Below, in pieces: positions 16,725 through 24,615 of a stretch of 39,209 bases of DNA; positions within the stretch are counted from its first letter, which is position 1, and each line of letters opens with the position of its first letter. The DNA comes from Bacillota bacterium (lineage in GTDB: Bacteria > Bacillota > Limnochordia > Darwinibacteriales > Darwinibacteriaceae). The notes under the pieces are model-generated. The model was not told the origin of the DNA. It ran no database searches and saw only the letters and a list, made by a program, of their open reading frames with translations. Location: the NCBI GenBank assembly GCA_012518645.1, contig JAAYRS010000071.1, positions 1-39,209 on the forward strand, read 5' to 3'. The position numbers were made by a program, and so were the translations under genes.

Positions 16725-16750
16725 AAAAACCCCCGGTTCGGGGGTTTTTT
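16725..16750. terminator. Bidirectional intrinsic terminator
   Basis: AAAAACCCCC, a GGTTC-centred turn and GGGGGTTTTTT give a strong hairpin with A/T runs on both sides. It lies between the convergent SIMPL gene (plus) and ornithine aminotransferase gene (minus) and can serve both. Confidence 0.85.
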
Positions 16751-16751
16751 A

Positions 16752-17948
16752 CTAGTTTAAAACCTCAGCCAGGCGTTCCAAGGCCCAATCGATTTCCCTT
16801 TTAGTGATCACTAAAGGCGGTGCCAGGCGGATCGTTTGATGATGGGTTTCCTTGCAAAGCAGGCCTAATTGCATTAGTTTTTCACAGAAGGGCCTGGCCG
16901 GACCGTGTTCTTTCTTGATCTCCACACCGATTAAAAGCCCTTTGCCCCTGATTTCCCAGACCAAGGGGCTTTTCATTTTCTCTAGTTCCCCTTGGAAATA
17001 GGTGCCTAACTCCTTAGATTTTTGAACCAGTTTTTCCTCCTCCAAAACATCCAGGGCAACTTCCGCCACGTAAGAGGCCAGAGGATTGCCTCCAAAAGTA
17101 GAGCCGTGATCCCCCGGGGTGAAGACATCCATAACTTGGGCTGAGCTGAGCACGGCGGAAACAGGATAGACCCCGCCGCCTAAAGCCTTGCCTAAAATAA
17201 GGACATCGGGCCGGGCCTCTTCGTGCTGGTAAGCAAAGAGTTTCCCTGTGCGCCCCAGGCCTGTTTGAATTTCATCCAGCATTAAAAGGACGTTGTGCTT
17301 TTTAGTGATTTGGCGCACCTCCCGCAGATATCCGTCAGGAGGCACCAATACCCCCCCTTCTCCTTGGATGGGCTCCAGCAAAAATGCTGCCGTGTTTTCG
17401 GTGACGGCCTCTTCTAAAGCCGCTGCATCACCGTAGGGGATAATTTTAAACCCCGGCGTATAAGGGCCGAAGCCTAAGCGGTACTGCTTTTCAGAAGAGA
17501 AGCTGATCACGGTAATGGTCCGGCCGTGAAAATTGTTTTCACAAACGATGATTTCCCCTTTGTTTTCCGGGATCCCTTTTCGCAGCTGGCCCCATTTCCG
17601 GGCCGCTTTCAAAGCGGTTTCCACTGCTTCCGTGCCCGTATTCATGGGCAGAGCTTTTTCATAGCCGCTCAGCCGGCACAGTTTTTGCAGGAAAGAGCCC
17701 ATCCTTTCGTTCCGAAAAGCCCTGGAGGTAATGGTTAACTTGCCGGCCTGCTCAATTAAGGCCCCAATAATTTTAGGGTGGCGGTGTCCGTGGCTTAAGG
17801 CCGAATAGGCCGAAAGAAGATCTAAATATTTGCTGCCTTCCAAGTCATAAACCCAAACCCCTTCCCCTTTGGCAATCACAACAGGCAGGGGGTGGTAGTT
17901 ATGGGCGCTGTATTTATCCGTAAGCTTAATTATTTCCTCCCTGGACAT
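16752..17948 (-). CDS. rocD: Ornithine aminotransferase
   Basis: PLP-dependent class III aminotransferase that moves the delta-amino group of ornithine to 2-oxoglutarate, giving glutamate-5-semialdehyde and glutamate. The N-terminus KLTDKYSAHNYHPLPVVIAK is the diagnostic ornithine aminotransferase signature. The cofactor region includes NTGTEAVETALKAARKW, NNFHGRT, the aspartate in LMLDEIQTGLGRTG and the PLP lysine in LGKALGGG. Length 398 matches the family. The preceding gene (25 nt away) encodes an amidinotransferase-fold enzyme probably making ornithine from arginine, so a two-step arginine catabolic branch is likely. A strong bidirectional terminator follows. Confidence 0.93.
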   Translation of the reverse strand: MSREEIIKLTDKYSAHNYHPLPVVIAKGEGVWVYDLEGSKYLDLLSAYSALSHGHRHPKIIGALIEQAGKLTITSRAFRNERMGSFLQKLCRLSGYEKALPMNTGTEAVETALKAARKWGQLRKGIPENKGEIIVCENNFHGRTITVISFSSEKQYRLGFGPYTPGFKIIPYGDAAALEEAVTENTAAFLLEPIQGEGGVLVPPDGYLREVRQITKKHNVLLMLDEIQTGLGRTGKLFAYQHEEARPDVLILGKALGGGVYPVSAVLSSAQVMDVFTPGDHGSTFGGNPLASYVAEVALDVLEEEKLVQKSKELGTYFQGELEKMKSPLVWEIRGKGLLIGVEIKKEHGPARPFCEKLMQLGLLCKETHHQTIRLAPPLVITKREIDWALERLAEVLN

Positions 17949-17973
17949 TCCCCAAACTCCTTTCTCTGAGACA

Positions 17974-18888
17974 TTAGTAAACTTCTAATTTCATGCAGAA
18001 AACTGAACCGCCGGATTTAATAAATTCGGAAGTATCCACCCTGAGCACCAAGTACCCTTGAGCTTCCAAGGCGGCAATTGTTTCCTCCGCACTGTATTGA
18101 ATTAAAACAATCCTGCCGTCCGGTGAAAAAGCGTTGCAGGCCAAATGGGGCCCATAAGCTTCTTTTCGGGGGACTTCAATTACGTTTTTAAAAAAGAGCC
18201 TTAAGATCTCCAGCCCTTCCTGCCCCACCCCCGGCGGGTAAACTAGGCAGGTTTCTTCACTAATTAAGCTTAAGGCGGTATTTAAATGGTAAAAATCGGG
18301 ATGGGTTAAATGGATGCCGATCACGGGGATACCGCTGATTTCCCTTAACTGCTCTAGGGCTGTCAGATCTGTGCGGTGATTTTTACTGCTCCCGTAACCG
18401 GAGATAATTAAATTCTTGCCCGGGAGCCAGAGGGCATCGCCCATGGCCTCAAAGGCGCCTTCCCGGAGATGGCGGATCTGATAACCTTCATTTTTATACC
18501 AAGCTTCAAAGTAAGCTACTTCTTTTTTTCTTTTAGCGTGCCTCATCACACCCATCACAACTTCTTTGGCCCCTGTTTCGGGGTTTAAAAAGGGAAAGCT
18601 TTGATTGGCGCTGAAAACCGCATCTTCCAAACCATAAGGGCCGCTGATCAGCTTTAGATCATAACCTAAGGACCAGTAAAGGCTAAAAAGGTAATCCCAC
18701 TGCCGGCGGGCTAAGTTGCGATCAACGGGGTTTAATTTCCCTTCCGCCGTAACCATAAATTTATTGATCGCCTCAGTTACATCAAAATAATCAGGAGTAC
18801 ACATTAAAATCTTATCCGGCGGACGCCTATCTTTTAAATCCGCCCGGGTAAAATCGATTTCCGATGCTTTTAAATAGACTTTATTCAA
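17974..18888 (-). CDS. Amidinotransferase-fold hydrolase, probable arginine dihydrolase (ArgZ-like)
   Basis: Belongs to the guanidino-modifying (GME) superfamily with arginine deiminase and dimethylarginine hydrolase. Putative catalytic residues are the nucleophile C298, seven residues from the end in GGSVFCMK, H201 in DFYHLNT, and E147/D151 in FEAMGDAL. The start region MCTPDYFDVTEAINKFM matches the cyanobacterial ArgZ/AgrE N-terminal pattern (CPPxxxxVxYxINPWM) better than classic ArcA, and 304 residues suit this group. ArgZ converts arginine to ornithine, CO2 and ammonia without citrulline, which would feed the ornithine aminotransferase encoded 25 nt downstream. The choice between dihydrolase, deiminase and dimethylarginase is inference from similarity and context. 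Confidence 0.75.
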   Translation of the reverse strand: MNKVYLKASEIDFTRADLKDRRPPDKILMCTPDYFDVTEAINKFMVTAEGKLNPVDRNLARRQWDYLFSLYWSLGYDLKLISGPYGLEDAVFSANQSFPFLNPETGAKEVVMGVMRHAKRKKEVAYFEAWYKNEGYQIRHLREGAFEAMGDALWLPGKNLIISGYGSSKNHRTDLTALEQLREISGIPVIGIHLTHPDFYHLNTALSLISEETCLVYPPGVGQEGLEILRLFFKNVIEVPRKEAYGPHLACNAFSPDGRIVLIQYSAEETIAALEAQGYLVLRVDTSEFIKSGGSVFCMKLEVY

Positions 18889-18912
18889 GAAACTCCCCCT
18901 CTCTTAAAGACA

Positions 18913-20250
18913 CTAAGGTTTTATCTTGTTGAAAAACGGTTCTAAAATTTCTTCCAAATCGGGCCGGCCGATTTCCTGCAGATCATAGCCCACCCTAACC
19001 TGGGGCTGTTTAATTGTAACAACCCGGCTTAAGTTAATGGGCGTACCGATAATTACGGCATCACAGTCAATTTTAGCAATGGTGGCTTCTAAATCCTTAA
19101 TTTGCTGAGGCCCATAGCCCATGGCCGGGAGCACTTTCCCTAAATGAGGATAGTCTCGGAAAGTTTGGGCCAAAGATCCTACCGCCTCTTCCCGGGGATC
19201 GATGATCTCCGTCGCCCCGTATTTTTGGGCCGCTAAGGTCCCCGCCCCCAGGGGCATTTCCCCGTGGGTTAAGGTTGGCCCGTCTTCCACTGCCAAGACC
19301 CGCCTGTTGGCAATCAACTCCGGCCGATCTACCTTCAAAGGAGAAGCTGCCTCGATTAAAACTGCTTGGGGATTAACTTTCCTGGTATTTTCCCGTACAA
19401 TCTGGATCTTTTCCGGGGAGGCGCTGTCGATTTTGTTAATTAAGACCACATCAGCCAGGCGCAGGTTAACTTCGCCGGGGTAGTAGCTAAGCTCGTGGCC
19501 TGCCCGGTGGGGATCGGCAACAGTAATCGTTAAATCAGGCCGGTAAAAAGAAAAATCGTTGTTGCCTCCGTCCCACAAGATGAGATCACAGCCGTTAGGA
19601 TCGTCTTCCGCCGCCTTTAAAACGGCTTCGTAATCTACGCCGGCATAAACTACATTGCCCCGCTCTAAATGAGGTTCATATTCTTCCATTTCTTCAATGG
19701 TGCATTTATGCCGGGCTAAATCATCAATAGCGGCAAAACGCTGTACTTTTTGAGCCGCCAAGTTGCCGTAAGGCATGGGATGCCTGACAATAACGGTTTT
19801 TAAACCCCGGGCCAGGGCCAGTTCCGCGATCCGGCGGGAAGTCTGGCTTTTGCCCGTGCCCGTCCTGGTGGCCACCACGGCCAAGATGGGTTTTTTGCTT
19901 TCCAGCATAGTTTGTTGAGGCCCTAAAAGAACAAAATTGGCCCCGGCTGCATTCACAAGGGCACTAAGCTCCATCACCTTCCGGTAGTGCAGATCACTGT
20001 AGGCTAAGACGCATTCCTCAATCTTCTCCGCTGCAATCAGGCGGGGCAGCTCTTTTTGATCGTAAATGGGGATACCCTGGGGATAAAGACTTCCCGCCAA
20101 TTCCCCGGGATATTTCCGCCCGTGGATATCCGGAATCTGAGCAGCTGTAAAGGCTTTAACCTCGTAGTTTTTGTTGTCTCGGTAAAAGATGTTGAAGTTG
20201 TGGAAATCCCTGCCGGCGGCACCCATAATAATGATCTTTTTTCTGGACAT
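18913..20250 (-). CDS. Cyclic 2,3-diphosphoglycerate synthetase-like P-loop GTPase/ATPase
   Basis: The 445-residue protein resembles the family named after the archaeal cyclic-2,3-diphosphoglycerate synthetase but widespread in bacteria of unknown function. Seen: an N-terminal Rossmann-like segment IIIMGAAGRDFHNFN, a P-loop TRTGTGKS at 128-135, ILWDGGNNDFSFYRPDLTIT (Walker-B-like), and a GTPase-style NKID within VVLINKIDS. Compatible solute synthesis is known in methanogens; in Bacillota this protein is repeatedly seen with amino-acid or guanidino metabolism, which is only a recollection and not proof. Here it directly precedes the arginine dihydrolase-like gene (24 nt), so a carbamoyl- or nucleotide-linked step in arginine use is possible. 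Confidence 0.7.
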   Translation of the reverse strand: MSRKKIIIMGAAGRDFHNFNIFYRDNKNYEVKAFTAAQIPDIHGRKYPGELAGSLYPQGIPIYDQKELPRLIAAEKIEECVLAYSDLHYRKVMELSALVNAAGANFVLLGPQQTMLESKKPILAVVATRTGTGKSQTSRRIAELALARGLKTVIVRHPMPYGNLAAQKVQRFAAIDDLARHKCTIEEMEEYEPHLERGNVVYAGVDYEAVLKAAEDDPNGCDLILWDGGNNDFSFYRPDLTITVADPHRAGHELSYYPGEVNLRLADVVLINKIDSASPEKIQIVRENTRKVNPQAVLIEAASPLKVDRPELIANRRVLAVEDGPTLTHGEMPLGAGTLAAQKYGATEIIDPREEAVGSLAQTFRDYPHLGKVLPAMGYGPQQIKDLEATIAKIDCDAVIIGTPINLSRVVTIKQPQVRVGYDLQEIGRPDLEEILEPFFNKIKP

Positions 20251-20357
20251 AGGCTTCCTCCTCCTATTGTGTTATTCTTAACAACAAGCTTACATCTCTT
20301 ACCTTCTTTATTACACCTTCAAGCCTTTTTTCCTGCCCAAGGGGGAAGGTGCCCGGT

Positions 20358-21530
20358 TTAAGCCCGGGCCTGGCGCAGACGCCAAGCAAGAAGGGCTGTT
20401 CCCACTAAAAAGAGGGACATGAGGTTAAAACCGGGCTGATAGCTGCTGAAAAGATCGTAAAAAAGGCCTACCAAAAAAGGCCCTGCTAATACTCCCAGAT
20501 TCAATAAAGTTGATAAAATTCCGTATCCTAAGCCCAGGCGCTCAGGGGGCAAAAAGTTAGGTAAAAGGGAAAAGACCGGCGCCGGAATTAAAGGCGCGCA
20601 GATTCCAATTAAAATCCCTAAAAAGAGAGGGTTTAACTCCGTGCGGGGCACTAGGAAGAATAAAACGGCCAGGCCTAAACCGCCTAGGATAATCAATTCC
20701 TCTTCCCGCCCGCAGTGATCTGTAAACCAGCCCACCGCGGGGCTTAAAATTAAGGCTCCGATCATCAGCAGGCTGGCTAAAAAGCCGGCATAGGCAGGGG
20801 AATAAAAATTCTGGTAATAATCGCCGGCGAAGGATAAAAAGGCGATCGCCCCGGCATTGTACATCATCCAAATCCCCCCTGTAAGCCAGACGCCCTTTTT
20901 TACTTTGCGCAGATAAAGAAAACCGGCTTTAAAATCGGGTTTTTCCTGTTTTTCTTCTGAAGGGATTTCCGGGAATTTAAAAGCAAAGACCAAGAGGATC
21001 AAAACAGAATAAGCTGTAGCCAAGTACAGAGGAGCCCGCCAGCCCCAGCTCCCCGCCAAAAGGCCGAAGGTGTTTAAAGTGAGGATTGTGCCCAAGGGCA
21101 TCACGGAGTTAAAGACCCCCATAGCCTTGCCCAAATCTTGGGGCGGGAATCTTTGAGAAAGGATCTGGGGGGCTACAATGGCAATAGTCAAAGCCCCGAT
21201 TCCGGCGATGATCCTGCCCAGCGCCATAATTGGGAAGCCGCCGCTTAAGGCCGCCGCTAAAGAGCCTAGGGAAGTGATCACTAAAGCTATAATCCCGATC
21301 CGTTTTGAGCCGTAAAGATCCGCCAGGATCCCCCCGGGAATGGAAATGAAGATGCCGGGAAGGCCGAATAAACTCATTAAGGCCCCGGCCTGGGCATGGC
21401 TGATCCCCAAGGAGGCTGTTAAGAAGCCTACCAGGGGGGGAATGCTTTGGAAGACAAGGGCAAAGACGAGCATAAAAAGACAGGTTAAAAGCAGGATTTT
21501 CCAGGGAGATCTCTGGGTTCTCCGGGTCAT
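20358..21530 (-). CDS. Major facilitator superfamily transporter
   Basis: Twelve hydrophobic segments in about 390 residues. The MFS signature loop between helices 2 and 3 is seen as GGILADLYGSKRIG, with the related GWFTDHCGREEE in the second half. The charged central loop PEIPSEEKQEKPDFK separates the two bundles. The ATG at 21530 has AGGTGAT 7 nt upstream and is preferred to GTG 21542 and ATG 21539. It lies upstream of the arginine-catabolism genes on the same strand with a 107-nt gap, so it may move arginine, ornithine or a drug; the sequence does not decide. Confidence 0.85.
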   Translation of the reverse strand: MTRRTQRSPWKILLLTCLFMLVFALVFQSIPPLVGFLTASLGISHAQAGALMSLFGLPGIFISIPGGILADLYGSKRIGIIALVITSLGSLAAALSGGFPIMALGRIIAGIGALTIAIVAPQILSQRFPPQDLGKAMGVFNSVMPLGTILTLNTFGLLAGSWGWRAPLYLATAYSVLILLVFAFKFPEIPSEEKQEKPDFKAGFLYLRKVKKGVWLTGGIWMMYNAGAIAFLSFAGDYYQNFYSPAYAGFLASLLMIGALILSPAVGWFTDHCGREEELIILGGLGLAVLFFLVPRTELNPLFLGILIGICAPLIPAPVFSLLPNFLPPERLGLGYGILSTLLNLGVLAGPFLVGLFYDLFSSYQPGFNLMSLFLVGTALLAWRLRQARA

Positions 21531-21602
21531 TTTGAACATCACCTCGCTTGAGGCAATTTCCCCTTTCGCCCTTTCTTTCCTGCTTTCAACCTTAAATTCC
21601 CC

Positions 21603-22364
21603 TTATTTAATAAACTGGGCCACATGATCTAGATTATAATCGTCCAATTCCTCCACCCGGCCTGCGTCAATCATCCGGGAGATTAAAGGATCTAACGGCA
21701 GTTTAGCTAAGACCGGTAAATTATATTCCAAAGCGATCTGATCAATGTGGCTTTTGCCGAAAATTTCGTGTTCCCCGCCGCAGTCCGGACAGGCAAAGTA
21801 AGACATGTTCTCCACTAAGCCCAGAACGGGAATTTTCATCATTTCCGCCATTTTGACCGCTTTAGCCACGATCATGGAAACCAGCTCCTGGGGAGAAGTA
21901 ACAACAATAATACCGTCTACGGGCAGGGATTGAAAGATAGTTAAGGCCACATCCCCTGTGCCCGGAGGCATATCGATCAGCATATAATCTATCTCGCCCC
22001 AGATTAGATCAGACCAGAATTGTTTGACCGCCCCTCCCACTAAAGGCCCCCGCCAGACTACGGGATCGGTTGTATCTTCCAATAATAGGTTAATGGACAT
22101 AACCGCAATGCCTTTCTTAGTTAAAGCCGGGTGCATCCCTTCTTTGCTGACAGGCGCCCTTCCTTCTAAGCCAAAACCTTTAGGGATGGAAGGCCCGGTT
22201 ATATCGGCGTCCATCACCCCCACCCTGTATCCTTGGCGGTTGAAAGCCACGGCTAACAAAGAAGTTATTAAGGACTTACCCACGCCCCCTTTGCCGCTAA
22301 CAACCCCGATCACCTTTCCAACCTTACTTCCTGCATGCAGCTTAGCTGCAAATTCCTCTTTCAT
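21603..22364 (-). CDS. Mrp/NBP35-type iron-sulfur carrier ATPase
   Basis: ParA/MinD-superfamily P-loop ATPase that binds and passes on Fe-S clusters. The deviant Walker A motif GKGGVGKS, the Mrp signature MDADITGPSIP, the switch region DMPPGTGD and a C-terminal CPDC at the dimer interface (cluster ligands) are all present. ATG 22364 was chosen because AGGAG lies 8 nt upstream, giving 253 residues; the in-frame ATG at 22400 has no such site. There is no N-terminal DUF59 domain. It stands first in a same-strand series with the MFS gene 72 nt downstream. A functional link to the arginine genes is not evident. Confidence 0.9.
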   Translation of the reverse strand: MKEEFAAKLHAGSKVGKVIGVVSGKGGVGKSLITSLLAVAFNRQGYRVGVMDADITGPSIPKGFGLEGRAPVSKEGMHPALTKKGIAVMSINLLLEDTTDPVVWRGPLVGGAVKQFWSDLIWGEIDYMLIDMPPGTGDVALTIFQSLPVDGIIVVTSPQELVSMIVAKAVKMAEMMKIPVLGLVENMSYFACPDCGGEHEIFGKSHIDQIALEYNLPVLAKLPLDPLISRMIDAGRVEELDDYNLDHVAQFIK

Positions 22365-22612
22365 GGCCACTGCTCCTATCTTTAAACTATTGTTAAGCAT
22401 TTCTCTTCTGCTTCTTTTGTTCCTGCCCTGAAAAAGATTAGCCTTTCAAAAAAGCAAGTGGGCCCATAGTTTTCCTTAGCCGGCCGCCTTCAGCACGGCG
22501 GACTTCTTAGTTATGATTAATATAATGATCTTATCCCCGCTCCGGAAAGCGAATATTAAGGCCGATAGCCAGCGTAAAATGCACTGTACTCCTTGATGAA
22601 AACAAAAATTTA
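22365..22612. other. Spacer upstream of the Mrp gene
   Basis: About 250 bases with no gene. On the minus strand a GCGG-type hairpin (CCGCC 22484-22488 with GGCGG 22497-22501) and a TATATT-like -10 near 22515 suggest the Mrp promoter region, but no clean -35 is visible. Confidence 0.3.
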
Positions 22613-23224
22613 TTATTCAATTTTTGCTCCGTTTTTCCTAATGTACTCTATTTGACTATCATCAACGGCTTCAATCATTCCATCAATCAAATATTCCCAC
22701 CTATTGCCTGGGCTAAAAGCCCGGGAAAACCAATAATTTTCAACGTTTTTTAAATCAGCGTTGGAGCAATAAGCATCGAACCAACGACGATCCGCTTTCG
22801 CAACCCTGATAGCCGCGGGTATTCGCACCTTTAGAAGAAAAACGTTAGGTCCCAGCATTTCCTTTATGTTTTCAACACCTTCCTTGCTATTGTCTACAAC
22901 AAACAAACAGGATAACCTGCTGGGAGCATTCGGAGCAATTTGCCTGCGAACCTTTTCGAACTGCAGCTCAATCCCACACATTGGCGAAGTCCTTAACAGC
23001 ACCTGTCCTCTTGGGCTTAGAATTCCAGCAGCACCCCCTCTCCGCAATTCTTCAATACTTGTGTCCCTAACACTTCTATGCTTTTTAGCTATGGTTAAAG
23101 CAGATAATGCGATAAAATCCGGTGACAATAATCTTCCGCATAAAGATAAATTGTGACAGGGATAGAAGTTTTTAAGATTGATTCCGCAAAGATACGTTCC
23201 AGGATAAGAAATAATTTTCGGCAT
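22613..23224 (-). CDS. Hypothetical protein, possibly DUF2441-like
   Basis: A 203-residue protein I do not recognise with confidence. Features: a cysteine-rich start (residues about 12-29 hold three cysteines), SPDFIALSALTIAKKHRSVRD, SIEELRRGGAAG, LFVVDNSKEGVENI in the middle, and an ending WEYLIDGMIEAVDDSQIEYIR. The last part recalls the W(E)YLxxG end of DUF2441-type proteins, some of which sit near ADP-ribosyltransferase-like or defence genes; this is a weak recollection. No signal peptide or membrane helix. GAGGTGG lies just before ATG 23224. It stands alone, with hairpin-rich spacers on both sides, and reads as an acquired accessory gene. Confidence 0.6.
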   Translation of the reverse strand: MPKIISYPGTYLCGINLKNFYPCHNLSLCGRLLSPDFIALSALTIAKKHRSVRDTSIEELRRGGAAGILSPRGQVLLRTSPMCGIELQFEKVRRQIAPNAPSRLSCLFVVDNSKEGVENIKEMLGPNVFLLKVRIPAAIRVAKADRRWFDAYCSNADLKNVENYWFSRAFSPGNRWEYLIDGMIEAVDDSQIEYIRKNGAKIE

Positions 23225-23280
23225 TTCACCACCTCATTTGCGATAGTTTTGTGTTCATCCAAATACAATGACCACCTTGG

Positions 23281-23319
23281 CGGGAACGGCCTATATACCT
23301 AGGCCTTATGATAGTCCCG
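23281..23319. other. Nested stem-loop in the leader of the hypothetical gene
   Basis: CGGGA (23281-23285) pairs with TCCCG (23315-23319) around GGCCTA (23288-23293) and TAGGCC (23300-23305). It lies 57-95 bases upstream of the start at 23224, so it may be part of its 5' untranslated region or operator. Confidence 0.4.
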
Positions 23320-23541
23320 TTTCGCTGTGCCTTCCCTAAGTTATAAAAGAACCCCAGATTTTTGATTTCGGGTGTGGTAAAATTCCCTCAAGAATTTGCT
23401 ATCTTAATTCTTGACCATAGGACTTTCTTATCATTTGGCTGACTTTCCAGTTAAATTGTAACACGCGCCTAGGAGCTTTCCAAATTTGTTAGAGATTGAA
23501 TAGAAACACACAGCTCCAAGTCCAAATAGAGTGAGACGCAA

Positions 23542-23576
23542 AACACCCCGAAATCATTTCCTGATTTCGGGGTGTT
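23542..23576 (-). terminator. Terminator of the IclR-controlled catabolic operon
   Basis: A perfect 15-bp inverted repeat, AACACCCCGAAATCA / TGATTTCGGGGTGTT, with a 5-nt loop, followed on the minus strand by TTTTGC. It lies about 27 bases after the dehydrogenase stop. Confidence 0.85.
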
Positions 23577-23602
23577 CTTCTTTAAAGGGGCCGGCCCTTA
23601 GA

Positions 23603-24556
23603 TTAATAATTGCGCATAAGAGCATCCCTATTAGCAATATTGTAAGGGAAATCGCCCCGCAGCACTCCCAGAATACCCTGGGCCAAAAGGACGGACATTC
23701 TTTGAAAACAGTCGTTGGTTAATGCAGCCATATGCGGAGTGGCGATGAGGTTTTCCATTTGAAACAATTCATCGCCGAGATGCGGCGGCTCCGTGCTATA
23801 AACATCTACGGCGGCCCCGGCGATAATCTTGGATTTCAAGGCCAAGGTAAGATCGTCTTGGTTTAAGACAGGCCCCCGGGCGCAGTTGATAATATATCCT
23901 TTCTCGCCCAGCAGTTTCAGTTGTTCAATTCCTACCAGATCTTTGGTCTCTTCGTTGCTGGGAACGCTTAAGGAGACAAAGTCCGCTTGGCGGAAAAGAT
24001 CATTGAGGCTATCAACAGGCGTGCAGGGGCCGAAATCACCTTGACTGCGACTGTAGGCAATCAGCTTGAGGCCCAAAGCATCTGCTTTTTTGGCCACCTC
24101 CTTGCCGATGCTGCCATAGCCCACAATACCCAGGGTCTTCCCTTTTATATCCATGGATGTAACCTGGTCCCGGTAGTTCCAGTTATCCCGGCGCAGGTTA
24201 AGATCAGCCTGCTTGAGATCCTTGGCCAAGGCAAGGAGCAAGGCAATTATATGTTCAGAAACTGTCTCTGCATTGGTCCCCGGGGCATAAACCACGGGGA
24301 TCCCCTGCTCAGTAGCTGCTTGCATATCGATAGAATCTATCCCCACACCAAGCTGCCCTATGAACTTAAACTGGGGATTTTCTTCAATCAGTTCTCTAGT
24401 TATTTTCCCGATGCGGTTAATCACGCCGTCTTTCTCCTGTGCCTCTTCTCTTAGTTTTTCCGGCGTCTTTTCACTAAGAATGTGGACAACCGCCTCTTCT
24501 TGGAGCAGCTTCATTCCCGTTGGATGGATTGGATGGGTTGCTAATAGCTGAAACAT
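23603..24556 (-). CDS. D-isomer-specific 2-hydroxyacid dehydrogenase (hydroxypyruvate/glycerate dehydrogenase-like)
   Basis: Reversibly reduces a 2-keto acid to a D-2-hydroxy acid. The nucleotide-binding motif GIVGYGSIG is at 143-151; the catalytic triad is R227 (INCARGP), E256 (STEPP) and H275 (ATPHMAA). At the end of the second strand of the Rossmann fold the sequence is AYSRSQ, where NAD-specific enzymes usually have an acidic residue, so NADP use is likely (inference). The 317 residues are typical. GGAGG precedes ATG 24556. It is the last gene of the operon, after the enolase-like gene, and probably interconverts a keto acid and a hydroxy acid in the pathway; 3-phosphoglycerate as substrate is less likely as there is no ACT domain. 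Confidence 0.85.
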   Translation of the reverse strand: MFQLLATHPIHPTGMKLLQEEAVVHILSEKTPEKLREEAQEKDGVINRIGKITRELIEENPQFKFIGQLGVGIDSIDMQAATEQGIPVVYAPGTNAETVSEHIIALLLALAKDLKQADLNLRRDNWNYRDQVTSMDIKGKTLGIVGYGSIGKEVAKKADALGLKLIAYSRSQGDFGPCTPVDSLNDLFRQADFVSLSVPSNEETKDLVGIEQLKLLGEKGYIINCARGPVLNQDDLTLALKSKIIAGAAVDVYSTEPPHLGDELFQMENLIATPHMAALTNDCFQRMSVLLAQGILGVLRGDFPYNIANRDALMRNY

Positions 24557-24615
24557 AGAGTGTCCTCCTTCAATCTGTTTTCCGATTACGAGCTGATCCC
24601 GGCATGCTTTTTGAA

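Larger units (their letters stand above)
23225..23602. other. Hairpin-rich spacer between hypothetical gene and catabolic operon
   Basis: About 380 bases without a gene. It holds a nested stem-loop at 23281-23319 (outer CGGGA/TCCCG, inner GGCCTA/TAGGCC), a stretch at 23350-23377 that resembles a decayed copy of the operon terminator, and the terminator itself at 23542-23576. Nothing else is recognisable. Confidence 0.5.

Noticed and set aside
23603-24556. 3-phosphoglycerate dehydrogenase of serine biosynthesis
   Set aside because: No C-terminal regulatory domain, and it lies in a catabolic operon; a generic hydroxyacid dehydrogenase is safer.
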